NCBI GenBank assembly: GCA_033439795.1
Contig: JAUTDP010000002.1
Location: 3,782,001 to 3,846,000, forward strand
From: Sordaria brevicollis
Lineage: Eukaryota > Ascomycota > Sordariomycetes > Sordariales > Sordariaceae
Length of the DNA: 64,000 nucleotides
Reading direction: 5' to 3'
The first letter of the stretch is position 1. Each line of letters begins with the position of its first letter. Below, in pieces: positions 1 through 9,384 of this stretch. The translations under genes and the position numbers were made by a program. Below the pieces are notes generated by a model. It did not search any database. It saw only the letters and a program-made list of their open reading frames with translations, and was not told the origin of the DNA.

Positions 1-1632
1 ACCTTTATCATGCTCAGCCAAGATTACACCAAGAGCGTACACCTCCAATCCGACCGTTCGATCGAGTTCCATACCCCCATGGGATGTCATTACGAAGTCA
101 GACTCCCGCGTTTCGGCAGAGATCTCGCATATCTTCGCCAAAGCACAGAGGTGCTCATCCCCTCCGTCGGTCTAAGCGCAGATGGTTCCGGTATGGGCGA
201 GGTTTTCCGTCTTGATTTGGAGCGCGGCCAGTTCTTGAGGCCATGGCAGGTGGATGTTGGAGAGGACGAGCCCGGTGCCGGTCTCCAAGGAAGCATCCAC
301 GTTGGTGCTGTTAATGTCGCGGCTGTCGCGGAATCCACACACGGTCTTTGCGCCTTCGGAACAACCGTCGGCACAGTCGAATTTTACGACCCTCGTAGCA
401 GGAATCGCGTTGCTGTTTTGGGCGGTCAAGAGGGCGAGGTTACGGCATTGGATTATAGCAGAGATGGTCTCTCTCTCGCACTCGGAACAAGCACGGGTAT
501 TGTTCAGATTTTCGATCTGAGAAACCCTCGCCCGCTTATGAGGAAAGACCAGGGCATGGGTCTTCCCATCAAGAACATCATTCACTTGACGACCCCTACC
601 GAAGAGAAGAAGCTTCTTACGGCTGATAAGAGAATTATCAAGCTTTGGGACGAACAGACGGGCGACCTTTGGACCTCGATCGAACCGACTGTCGATATCA
701 ACCATGTGGCACACGTTCCCGACTCCGGCATGCTATTGACCGCAAACGAGGGCAAGCAGATGCACAGCTTCTTCATCCCCAACCTTGGTTTGGCTCCCAG
801 ATGGTGCCACTTCCTCGACAACATGGTGCACGAAATGGAGAACGAGAAGCGCGTCGACACATACGATAACTACAAGTTCCTTACGGTACCCGAACTCAAA
901 CAGCTCAGCTTGGCCCATTTGGTTGGCAAGACCAACCTCTTGCGTCCCTATATGCACGGTTACTTCGTACACTCCAAGCTGTACGACCAGGCTCGTCTCA
1001 TTGCCAACCCTTATGTCTGGGAAGAGGAGCGGGCCAAGCGCGTCAAGGAGAAGGTTGAGAAGGCCCGTGAGAGCCGTATCAGAGGCGTCAAGAAGGTCAA
1101 GGTCAACCAGAAGCTTGTCGACAAGATCGTCGACCGCTCCGACAAGAAGAAGATTGCTGCTGGTGTCTTGGGCGATTCCCGTTTCGGCAAGCTGTTCGAG
1201 GATGAGGAGTTCAAGGTTGATGAGACGTCGAGGGAATTCATGGCTCTCAACCCCAGCACCCAGGTCGGCGGACAAGAGGTTGCTGTACAGCACGTCAAGG
1301 ACGATTCCTCAGTTACCGGCAGCAGCGATGACGAAAGCGATCCGGAAAGCGAGGTCGAGGATAAGAGGAAGAAGAAGAGCAAGGATGACGTGGTTATGCA
1401 GGTTTCTTCGTCCAAGATCGCAGGCGGCAGGGCGAAGGATACGGCATTCGGCCAAAGAGCTCCCAAGACTGGACGCGTCACCAAGACCCGGACGGACGTG
1501 GTCGGCGAACAGAAGATCACATTCGTGCCCGAATCCAAGAAGAAGAAGCAGGCCGAGCCCGAGGCTGCACCGAAACGCAGGAGGGACGATGGGAGGAGAA
1601 GTGCAAGCACAAACACCTTTAGACGACTGTAA
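1..1632 (+). CDS. enp2: ENP2/NOL10 ribosome biogenesis WD40 protein (5'-truncated)
   Basis: The 3' part of a nucleolar WD40 protein needed for small-subunit processome assembly and 18S rRNA maturation. The frame is open from base 1, and the first visible residues (TFIMLSQDYTKSVHLQSDRSIEF) fall inside the N-terminal propeller of the family. The gene therefore begins upstream of the window, and the ATG at 10 is internal. Visible parts in order: WD-type repeats (FYDPRSRNRVAVL, IFDLRNPRP, KLWDEQTGDLW), the family segment on VHEMENEKR...YDNYKFL, a basic coiled stretch (RAKRVKEKVEKARESR), a NUC153 domain (DSRFGKLFEDEEFKVDE...SREFMAL), then an acidic Ser/Asp stretch and a Lys/Arg-rich tail that looks like a nucleolar signal. 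No intron is seen. It is convergent with the next gene, 264 bp away. Family identity is secure; the missing N-terminus is certain. Confidence 0.93.
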   Translation, partial: TFIMLSQDYTKSVHLQSDRSIEFHTPMGCHYEVRLPRFGRDLAYLRQSTEVLIPSVGLSADGSGMGEVFRLDLERGQFLRPWQVDVGEDEPGAGLQGSIHVGAVNVAAVAESTHGLCAFGTTVGTVEFYDPRSRNRVAVLGGQEGEVTALDYSRDGLSLALGTSTGIVQIFDLRNPRPLMRKDQGMGLPIKNIIHLTTPTEEKKLLTADKRIIKLWDEQTGDLWTSIEPTVDINHVAHVPDSGMLLTANEGKQMHSFFIPNLGLAPRWCHFLDNMVHEMENEKRVDTYDNYKFLTVPELKQLSLAHLVGKTNLLRPYMHGYFVHSKLYDQARLIANPYVWEEERAKRVKEKVEKARESRIRGVKKVKVNQKLVDKIVDRSDKKKIAAGVLGDSRFGKLFEDEEFKVDETSREFMALNPSTQVGGQEVAVQHVKDDSSVTGSSDDESDPESEVEDKRKKKSKDDVVMQVSSSKIAGGRAKDTAFGQRAPKTGRVTKTRTDVVGEQKITFVPESKKKKQAEPEAAPKRRRDDGRRSASTNTFRRL

Positions 1633-1896
1633 AACGCCAGAACCCTATCGGTCCAACCCTATATATCATACATGTGAAAAAGTCATGGTATCTTTCATGT
1701 CAACTCTCTGGGCCGTGGTGAACCGGCTGCAAAAACCCCATCATTTCCGAATATACGAGTCGCAAAGCAATAGGCTTCGTGCGACCAACGATACCCCAAA
1801 ATATACCCCAAGCTTGCCATTTTTGTCACCAAATGGTTTCATTATCCCAACTCGTGCTATCCGATCCCGCCTCCCGCTGTTGCCACCACGCCGAGC

Positions 1897-2434
1897 TCAC
1901 TTGCGGCTAAAGTTGATGCGTGTCTTTCCCGACTTCTCCGGCTTATCCAGTCCCTTCTCCAGATCCAGGTGCTCGGGCTTGATGCGCGGTGTTGGTGGCA
2001 CATCGTCGTGGATCCTCACGCGGCCCTTATTTTGAGAACGGGTTGATCGGAAAGAACCCTTAACTGATCTGGGAAACTCGCTGCGCCGTGGCGTCAAAGC
2101 CGTGACGACCTTCCTTGCCGACCTCCGAATGGTCTCCCTGACCTTCCACTCATTCTTCTTTGCGAGGAAAAAGAGAACTGCGCTCCCGACTGTGAAAGGT
2201 GTCAATTACAGGCTCGGTAAAAACCACATTGATAGTGGACAAAAACCACTTACCGCCAAAGATGGTGACGACACAAACGACCACAATGATGGCAATCAGA
2301 CCACCTTGGGAAAGCCCGACGTTGCTTGATGATGACCCGGTCGCACCGGCAATACTCCCGTCGTCTCTCATGTTTGGCCCAGCACCGACGTTTCCCGGGT
2401 TCGCATCCGGCTCGTAGTTGGCGGTTGACGACAT
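1897..2434 (-). CDS. Small single-pass membrane protein, function unknown
   Basis: Two exons, complement(1897..2189, 2254..2434), give 157 aa. The 64-bp intron starts GTAAGT and ends CACAG, and splicing joins two halves of a single hydrophobic helix. The protein has a low-complexity Ser/Gly/Asn N-terminus of about 40 residues without a clear signal peptide, then one membrane segment (GGLIAIIVVVCVVTIFG followed by VGSAVLFFLAKK, residues about 44-72), then a basic tail rich in Arg and Ser with SRSQNKGR- and PPTPRIKPEHLDLEKG-like stretches. This resembles the many small fungal proteins with a short outer domain, one helix and a cytosolic tail, but I do not recognise a family. The open halves meeting exactly at good splice sites are the main support. 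The ATG at 2434 is the first in frame. Confidence 0.68.
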
Positions 2435-4788
2435 GACTGTGGTTGATGTGGACTATCCTCCCTTTTATAACAATGCCCGGCTGTGCTGTGGTTCTCCTCA
2501 AGGGCCCGGCCTCGTGGCGATGAGATGATGAGATATTCGGTCTGATGTCGAAGTGGTTCAGTATCGGATGAAATGTGAGACCACTTTCTCTTTCTCCCTT
2601 CCTTTTGCGCTTGCCCGGCAAAGCAAAAAGAGTTTGCGACCGATAGGAGACAAGCCCGATGCGAACGATTGTCAAAGTCGGATGATGGATGGTATGACAG
2701 TGGGAAGATCGGAAAGGAAAAATGTGAGATGAAAAATGGAACGGAATCGGGAAACGGGAGGAGGAAGAGGCGTGGAAGTGACAAAAAGGGAGATTAACAA
2801 GGGCGTTTGTGTGGGAAGGTAAAAAGGTAAAAAGAGAGGTGATGGTAGGTGGATTGGATGTGTATTGTATAAACGCCGGCTAGCTAGCTGGTGGGCCCAT
2901 ATACCTGTACTCACGGCGGCTACTCCTACTTGTCCAAGAGACTTGAGGTATATATGCAATGTTAATGGTCAACACCCTATGATTTGACTTGTTCCTCTTT
3001 CTCTCACTCGCTAGTGGTTGCCTCTCCAAGAAGCCCAGCCAAAGGATCTCGTAGCTAGATGTGCACTAGTTCTAGTGTAGGAGCTTTAAAAACCACCCAA
3101 TGCCCCCCGTCCAGTCCTTTTTGTGATCTGACGGATGCCCAATCTTTGTTGAATGTGGACGAGATCTTCACCTGTCGTTATGTTATGTGACGCCGAGATT
3201 TTCGCCTGCGTCTAGGTTGCTAGGCATGGAAGTCGGGTGTGCCTGGGCTGAACCTTGTCGATGGATGGTCTGCTGTCCCTCTCAACCACTTTTTAAGGTA
3301 CCCATCCGTTACACTCGGCACTTTGTCTTTCCATTGCTATATTAAAGAACGGCTTCTTGCCTTCCCGAAGTCATCGACCACCAGGCGCGGCCTAGCTACC
3401 TGACCAGCACTTACACCCGCTGTCCCCGTCTCATGCTCAGCCGTTCCCAAAAGTTCCACGTGTAATCCCCACGAAGATTTGGAAGCAAAACGCCCTGAAC
3501 AAATTTCTCTGATCTCAGGTCGCCTGGCAGAGACTGGGAGCGAAACAGTTGTGGACCAAATGTTGTTGTAGAAAAAACCAAAGGCGGCAACCGAAACGAC
3601 CGAATCAGGACCCTGATTGGCCAAGTGACAATGTCGTGCAAGCGCCGGGAGTTGTGAGTCTTCATGCCCTTTTGAGCTTTCGTGGCCAATCAGCGTGCGA
3701 GAATGGGTAGCGTACCTGGATGCGTTTCAGGGGTTTAAACGAGTGATGGGTTGGGAGTGGACAACGACTGTTGCGGCGCTAGGTATGGTTCCTGGGCGTT
3801 TGACAGGGGGTTATGGTAATTGTTAACCTCGAGATGTGGTCGGGCTTTGTGTGACGGACGGGTGACATGAAGTGAGGATACATAGGTATGATACGATGAT
3901 CCTCTCTCGAGAGTGTCTTTTGTGTGCCTCTCTCTGGTTGTCACTCGCTGTGACTGTGATGGTCACTTTTTCTTCACATCCATCCGTCTACCTAGTCGCA
4001 CTAGGTATCCGCTATCATCGCTCATGGGCAGATGGCAATGAATGAATTTCCGATAGTGCGAAAAGTATAAAAGGTGATGATATGCCTCCCGTCCCTTCGC
4101 TCGAATGTGATGCACCGCATGGCGATAGTGATTAATTGATGTTGATGCTGATGCTGGTGTGCGAGGCACAGGTCATCACGGCTAAGAAACCGGCTAGGAC
4201 ATGTGATGTTGAATCACAGCCCCAGTTCCTTCATGTGTCGTGATGGAGGTGCTTCCCTCTGGGATCGAGGCCGCTATCATCTCTCATAATTACCCCTCTT
4301 CCAATGTATTTCGTTGTTTATGGAGGTTGGACTGATAATGCAACCTTCAGTTAGACATCTTTCGTTGCGATATTCCTTTCTCACAAACCATCGGCACATC
4401 GTGATTGAGTTTACGTTGCGACTTTACTCTTCTTTCTCCTGCCTCGGATCAAGCGAGCCGCCGGAAATACCACGCCATCTCCAAATCTTCGTTGGATCGG
4501 AACGATCCAAAGGTAGACACCGAAACAACCGAAGGAAGAGGCTGACGTTGTGAGCTCAGGCAACCTGTCTGGTAAACGTCATTTGCCGCCGGCCAGAACA
4601 GCAGCCACGAGTCTACAGCGATCCAAAACCATAGCCGCAGTAACTTCCATGTCTGAGATGCTGTCCACCGCTTGAAGTGTTGGTGTTGCCGTACGTACCC
4701 CTAGATAGCTCTCTGTCTATGCGAGAGAGCATACATAGCTAAGGAAGAAAACGCAAAAGAAACAAAAAGGAGGATGGAGAAAGAAAAT

Positions 4789-4790
<2 letters not shown>

Positions 4791-4834
<44 letters not shown>
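4791..4834. repeat. Homopolymer A44 (T44 on the minus strand)
   Basis: A run of 44 uninterrupted A residues followed by GG and further short A runs. On the minus strand this is a T run lying just downstream of the tRNA-like sequence, where it would act as an RNA polymerase III terminator if that sequence is transcribed. Such runs vary in length between isolates and between sequencing reads, so the exact count is uncertain. Confidence 0.9.
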
Positions 4835-4836
<2 letters not shown>

Positions 4837-4855
4837 AAAAAAAGAGGGGCTGCCA

Positions 4856-4960
4856 TGCCACCGTCGTGAATCGAACCACAGTCTTGTTCGTCCCCTGGCC
4901 GCCCTTAGAAGGGATCGTTGGTTCAGCAACGCGTCCGTGATACGACTACACCACGAGGCC
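4856..4960 (-). other. Degenerate tRNA-like sequence with Pol III A and B boxes
   Basis: Read on the minus strand, the segment has an A-box-like GGTGTAGTCGTATCAC (D-arm type) and about 60 nt further a good B box, GGTTCGATTCAC, followed within 25 nt by T-rich termination sequence. A CGTTG/CAACG hairpin with loop CTGAAC sits where an anticodon arm would be, followed by a second small hairpin CCCTT-CT-AAGGG. I could not fold a complete cloverleaf: the T stem pairs fully only if one C is restored, and the acceptor stem matches at about five of seven pairs. It is therefore more likely a relic or strongly diverged tRNA than a working gene. A tRNA with an unusual intron remains possible. Confidence 0.35.
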
Positions 4961-5581
4961 AGCTTGCCAGCTAGGTAGTTTTGGGTGATAGACTGGCCCG
5001 GGAAAGGAAATTATAAACTCCATTGGAATGTTTCTCATGCAACTGATGTTCTCGTCCGAAGTCCTCCACCGCCGTTGGGTGCGCATTGCTTACCCGCTGC
5101 CGTGGACCGTCACGCCCCGTTGCCGTCGCGAATTCTCATGTTCGAATTATTTCAGGTCCTGAAGGCTCATGTCGTCCTCACATCAGGAAGAAGAAGGGAT
5201 TTCTCTCGTCGAATTAATCCCTTTACCCAAGCCACCTTTGATTTCCATGGCGATCTCAAATGATCGGTTTGTAGAAACTCTATTCTCGTGAAAGCCTTCG
5301 AAACATTCATATGAGATAATGTATGCCGACGTTGGAGTGCCAAAGGGTGACAAGCCGACGAGTGATCGAAATTGGACTTTTGGTGATTTTGCTTCAACGC
5401 CTGCCCTATATAACAGTTAATAGTACATCCGGACGTCTTTTGTGACCCATGCCTTGCAGAGCACGTGGCAGATGCCCAGGAGGCAAGCCTTCTCCTCGGA
5501 CCGCCCCCTTCTGTCCGCAAACTCGAGACCCCCACAAATCAACTTTGCTCTAGACATCCGCCTCTTACACAAACTTCATCC

Positions 5582-6352
5582 TTACACCCTCTCACTGACC
5601 CAAATGGCGCCTCTGCACCCGGCCCTAATCACTCCCGTCAACAGCCAATGCGGTTCAGCTTTTTGCGCATCATGTTCAACGGCATGGTCCAAGTGCTCCA
5701 GCTCCTCATCGCGTATCCTCCTCAACGTGTTGATCAGGTCCCTGAACTCTGCTCCAACCTCATACCCCTCAGCCTCCCACTCGCTGACCATCTCCAGCAG
5801 CTTGCGGATTTGCGCATTGTAGTGCCCGCCAATCTCCGTCTCCACCGCCTCGGTGCACGCCATGGCCGCCTCCTTGCCCAGCATGGCGGTGCCCCAGCCC
5901 AGACCCGAGGCCATGACGGACCAGATCGGATACATGGCCGTGGGCCGCACGCGGTGGCGGTAGATCAGGTCGTTGAAGGTACGCAAGTGCGCGGCCTCTT
6001 GGTCGTACATGTGCTTCATGAGCGGACGCAGCGAGGGGTCCCGGTTGACGAGGGGCGGAGTCTGCCCTGTGTAGATGAGGGTGGCGGCGAGCTCGCCGGC
6101 CTGGTTGACGCGCAGAGCGGAGGAGAGGAAGGCGCGCTGCTCGGCAGTGAGGGGTTTTTTACCCTTTGACGCAGTGTTTGACGACTTGGAGTTTGGTGGT
6201 GGTGGGGGAGGGTTGGTCTTGGGAGTTGTGGAGGGGTCGTTGATGTTCGAGGAGCTGGTATCAGGCGCTGCCGGTGAGGAGAGGAAGCGTGCGGCGCATT
6301 GCCGGACTTGTCTGGTGGCCGCAAGGGCTGGTCTGGTTGCTGGACGGAGCAT
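5582..6352 (-). CDS. coq7: COQ7, 5-demethoxyubiquinone hydroxylase
   Basis: Mitochondrial di-iron monooxygenase that hydroxylates demethoxyubiquinone, the penultimate step of ubiquinone synthesis. It acts at the inner membrane with COQ9 in the CoQ synthome. The protein is 256 aa from the ATG at 6352. I chose this start because it begins with a typical mitochondrial presequence (MLRPATRPALAATRQVRQ, basic and hydroxylated with no acidic residues); the frame extends 64 codons upstream without family similarity. The diiron ligands are visible: E87, E119xxH122, E173 or E171 with H177, and E217xxH220 (EELEH). A proline/serine linker (residues about 30-65) separates presequence and catalytic domain. 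No intron. It is divergent from RTF1 with 893 bp between starts. Confidence 0.94.
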   Translation of the reverse strand: MLRPATRPALAATRQVRQCAARFLSSPAAPDTSSSNINDPSTTPKTNPPPPPPNSKSSNTASKGKKPLTAEQRAFLSSALRVNQAGELAATLIYTGQTPPLVNRDPSLRPLMKHMYDQEAAHLRTFNDLIYRHRVRPTAMYPIWSVMASGLGWGTAMLGKEAAMACTEAVETEIGGHYNAQIRKLLEMVSEWEAEGYEVGAEFRDLINTLRRIRDEELEHLDHAVEHDAQKAEPHWLLTGVIRAGCRGAIWVSERV

Positions 6353-7245
6353 TATGGCTGTGATGATCTGTTTTGCTGTTTGGCGATAAGGCAAAATGAT
6401 GGTGAGACGTGGAGATTTGAGGTCGTACGGGTCGGATGAAATGGGAAGTGAAAGCAGTGAGCTCGGGTGAGATGTGCCGAGGCCGAGTGAAGGACGGGAC
6501 CTGAGAGTCTGAGACCGGGTTCCAGTTCTAGAAAATCGGCCCACTTACAAAATCACGGCGCGCGCCGGCCGGCCGGGGGAAGCTCCATCGCTGCCCCAGT
6601 ACTGCAATGCAATGACGTTGGCCGACCAGGGGTTAAGGACCAGATTCAATTGGGGAGTTGCCGGGCCGGCAAAATCTTTCAACCTTTGGGCGGTGTGGAA
6701 CTCTTGACGCTTTGACCACCCTTTCAACTGCGACAAGCATTGGCTGGCTGTCCTTCGCGCAAAGTGGGTGGAGTTCCAGGTCCCGTCGCGCCGCTTGCCC
6801 GCCCAGTTGCCTTACCATCAGACTGGAACAGCCAGACCCCCATCGAATTCCTACTGAGAACTGGTAGACAATAGGAGAGTTCACATCCCTTTTTGAATCC
6901 TTTTCAAACATTTTCGCATTGGACTTTTCTTGTCTCCTCGTCAGCCATTTGTCGCTACTATCGACTCTGCAATACCACTCGATTGAATAACGACTCGACT
7001 CCGGTTCTTTTTTTTTTTTGGCGCACTGTCAAACAACACTTTGGAGGACTACCTATCAAACTTACAATCGCATACCAACTCGACGCATCTCCGCGCATCA
7101 CCAGTTGCCAGCTGCGCCAGAGGTTTTCGCATCGAATTCTGCTGTGACAGTTGACACGCGACGCACAGCACAGCCTGAGCTTCACAGCGACAAACAAGAT
7201 ACCTAGGTATTTAACGACCGGCAGGCCAGCGACAGACAAGCGACC
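6353..7245. promoter_or_regulatory. Divergent promoter region COQ7 / RTF1
   Basis: An 893-bp interval between two divergent start codons, so it should hold both promoters. On the RTF1 side the plus strand has no ATG from 6615 to 7245, which fits a leader selected against upstream starts. A perfect TACCTAGGTA palindrome lies at 7200-7209, about 45 bp before the RTF1 start. No TATA box was clear. Confidence 0.6.
7200..7209. promoter_or_regulatory. TACCTAGGTA palindrome upstream of RTF1
   Basis: A perfect 10-bp palindrome 37 bp upstream of the RTF1 ATG. The same decamer recurs at 17426-17435 and 41884-41893, each time on the 5' side of a gene. It may be a protein-binding site, but no function is shown by the sequence. 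Confidence 0.45.
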
Positions 7246-9384
7246 ATGTCCGATATCGACGACGAGTTGCTCGCCCTTGCTGGCGGTGACGCCTCAGACG
7301 ACAGCGGAGATGAGGCTATGGATATGAGCCGGGACGATTCCCGCTCCCCGTCACCAGAGCCTTCTAGGAAGAAGGATGCGCCTGGTAGGGGAACCGCGAA
7401 GAAGTCAGCCGGCAGGAAGCGTACTAGAAGTGATGACGAGTCGGAGGACGAGGCTCAGGCGTAAGTGCTGTCTTCCATTCACCCTCCACTCAGATTGCCC
7501 CCAAGGCTGCCAAACCACCCGCCACCTATGCGGCGCATCAGCTTCGGCCTGTCGCTTGCCCTAATTACCCCTCAGGCTTGTACTGCCTTCGTTCAATTCT
7601 CGATCTGTCAACCACCCTACCCATGATGTTTTGGTCCATCATGCCTTTACTAAGGAGACGTCTCTTTCGCAGCTCCCCGCCGGGGTCACCGGACTCTCAA
7701 GCTTCTGCTCCCATGGACGAATCAGACTCGGACTCAGATGCCTCGCCGGCGAGGCGCAGTGCTGACGATGAGGTGAACCAATACCCTGTTGACGGGCTTT
7801 TCCGCGACTACGAAGAGAAGGAGCAGATCATGAGTATGCGAGAGATCGAAAGGGAGCAGATCCTTGCCGAGCGTCGAGAGGAAAATGAACGTCTCCGCCA
7901 GAACCGTATGCTTCGCCAGCTAAAGGTCAACCAAGAGAAGAAACGCAAGGCCAGCCTGGCCGAACTCGATGACTCGTCACGTAAGACGTCAAGGGCTCGC
8001 ACCAAGGCCGACGACAAGATGGATTCTCTCCGGCGGGCCCGGGAGGAACGCTCCAACCGCAAGGAGCAGCGGGAGCGGGAGAATGACCGTCGTAAGCGCT
8101 CGCCTTCGTACCGACGCAGCCCCGGTCGTGGCGATGATAGCGATGTCGACTGGGATGGCCCAAACAAGAAGAAGCGCAGGTCTCATTCCCCAGAGAGCAG
8201 GGAAAGTCCGCCTGCAGAGCTTCGAGACTTCGAGCGTGTTCGTGTTGGTCGTAGCCGCTTCGCCGAGGTTGCTTTCTATCCTGGTTTCGATGAAGCTCTT
8301 ACCGGGTGCTTTGTTCGTCTGAACATCGGTCCCGACCCTGACACTCGCCAGAATGTCTACCGTATGGCTGTGATTAAGGGTAATGTTTTCCTGTCCCCTG
8401 TTGTCTCCCTTCCATGTCACTAACATTGATTGTGCAGGTTTCAATATCGGTAAGCCTTACGCTCTGGAGGATCATCAGGGCCATCAAATGGTCGTCGACA
8501 TGTACGTCAAGGCCGCACATGGTAAGGCCACTAGGGAGTGGCCCTTGATCACATGTTCCGACCATAAGTTCACGGATGTAAGCCTACCTTTTCCTTTCCC
8601 GCTTGCCATCATCGTTAAGCTAACCTTTAACCAGGCCGAATACAACCGTTATAAGCAAGTTTGTCTTGCCGAGGGTGTCCCCTTCCCGGATAAACAAACC
8701 CTCATCGACAAGATCGACGACATTAACCGTCTCGTCACTCGTACCTGGACCGAGCAGGAGCTCTCAGAGAAGCTCAAGCGTCAGAATTCTCTGCAGGCCA
8801 AGTACTCCGGTGCTCAGCGCGAGTATCTCATGAAGCAGCTTGACAACGCTCGCCTAGCCAACGACGAGGCCCTTATCGCGCGCTATCAGGAGCGTCTCGA
8901 GAAGCTCGAGGTACCCCGCCTCGCCTTCCGCACCTCGCTCACCAAGAAGGACGGCAAGAAGGAGCTCACCCAGCAGGAGAAGCTGGCGCTCAAGAACATG
9001 GAGAATCGCAGGCGCAACGCCGAAGAGGTCCGCAAGGCGCAGCTCCGCGAGCGCGCCAAGGCCCGCCAGATCGAGAAGAAGATTGAGCGCGGCGAAGCCG
9101 TGCAGGAGGACATGAGTCGCCGGCTCATCACCAGGCCCAAGTTTGTGCACGACTCGTCCGAGTCCAAAGCTACCCCGAGTCCGTCCAAGGCGGGAACTTC
9201 AGCGCCGGGTACGCCGTCGAAGAGCGAGACTAAGAACAGTAACGGGGTGTTGCCGCATATTGCAAAGTTGCAGGAGCAGCACAGACAGCAGCAGAGGAAG
9301 AACGGCTTGCCGGTGATTTCGGCACCGTTGATGGATGATGAGATCATTGGAGCGATGGATCTCGGTATTGACATCGAGCTTTGA
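7246..9384 (+). CDS. rtf1: RTF1, Paf1-complex subunit with Plus3 domain
   Basis: Chromatin and elongation factor of the PAF1 complex. RTF1 promotes H2B monoubiquitination and binds phosphorylated Spt5 through its Plus3 domain. Four exons, join(7246..7460, 7673..8379, 8438..8577, 8635..9384), give 603 aa. The introns are 212, 58 and 57 bp, with GTAAGT, GTAATG and GTAAGC donors and good acceptors. The last intron contains no in-frame stop, so it is easily missed. Domains: acidic/Ser N-terminus (MSDIDDELLALAGGDASDD), a charged coiled region (EEKEQIMSMREIEREQILAERR), a basic Ser/Arg region, a Plus3 domain at about residues 255-385 (ELRDFERVRVGRSRFAEVAF ... HKFTDAEYNRYKQ), then a long charged C-terminal helix. 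It is divergent from COQ7. Identity is firm. Confidence 0.93.

Larger units (their letters stand above)
2435..5581. other. Gene-poor intergenic stretch, about 3.1 kb
   Basis: Lies between the upstream side of the small membrane-protein gene and the 3' side of COQ7. Open frames here are short, many lack an ATG, and none resembles a known protein. Contents I can name: an A44 run (4791-4834), a degenerate tRNA-like sequence on the minus strand (about 4856-4960), and CTAGGTA-type motifs around 3990-4010 and 4970. The rest shows no feature I can support. Confidence 0.6.

Noticed and set aside
785..2035. 416-codon plus-strand frame rich in Arg and Ser
   Set aside because: Shadow of the ENP2 gene in another frame, running out past its stop; no family similarity.
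4787..4960. A tRNA-derived SINE with poly(A) tail
   Set aside because: The homopolymer is T, not A, when read in the direction of the tRNA-like head, so it does not fit a retroposon tail.
6353..6544. 64-codon N-terminal extension of COQ7
   Set aside because: The extension has no similarity, while the ATG at 6352 opens directly with a mitochondrial presequence.
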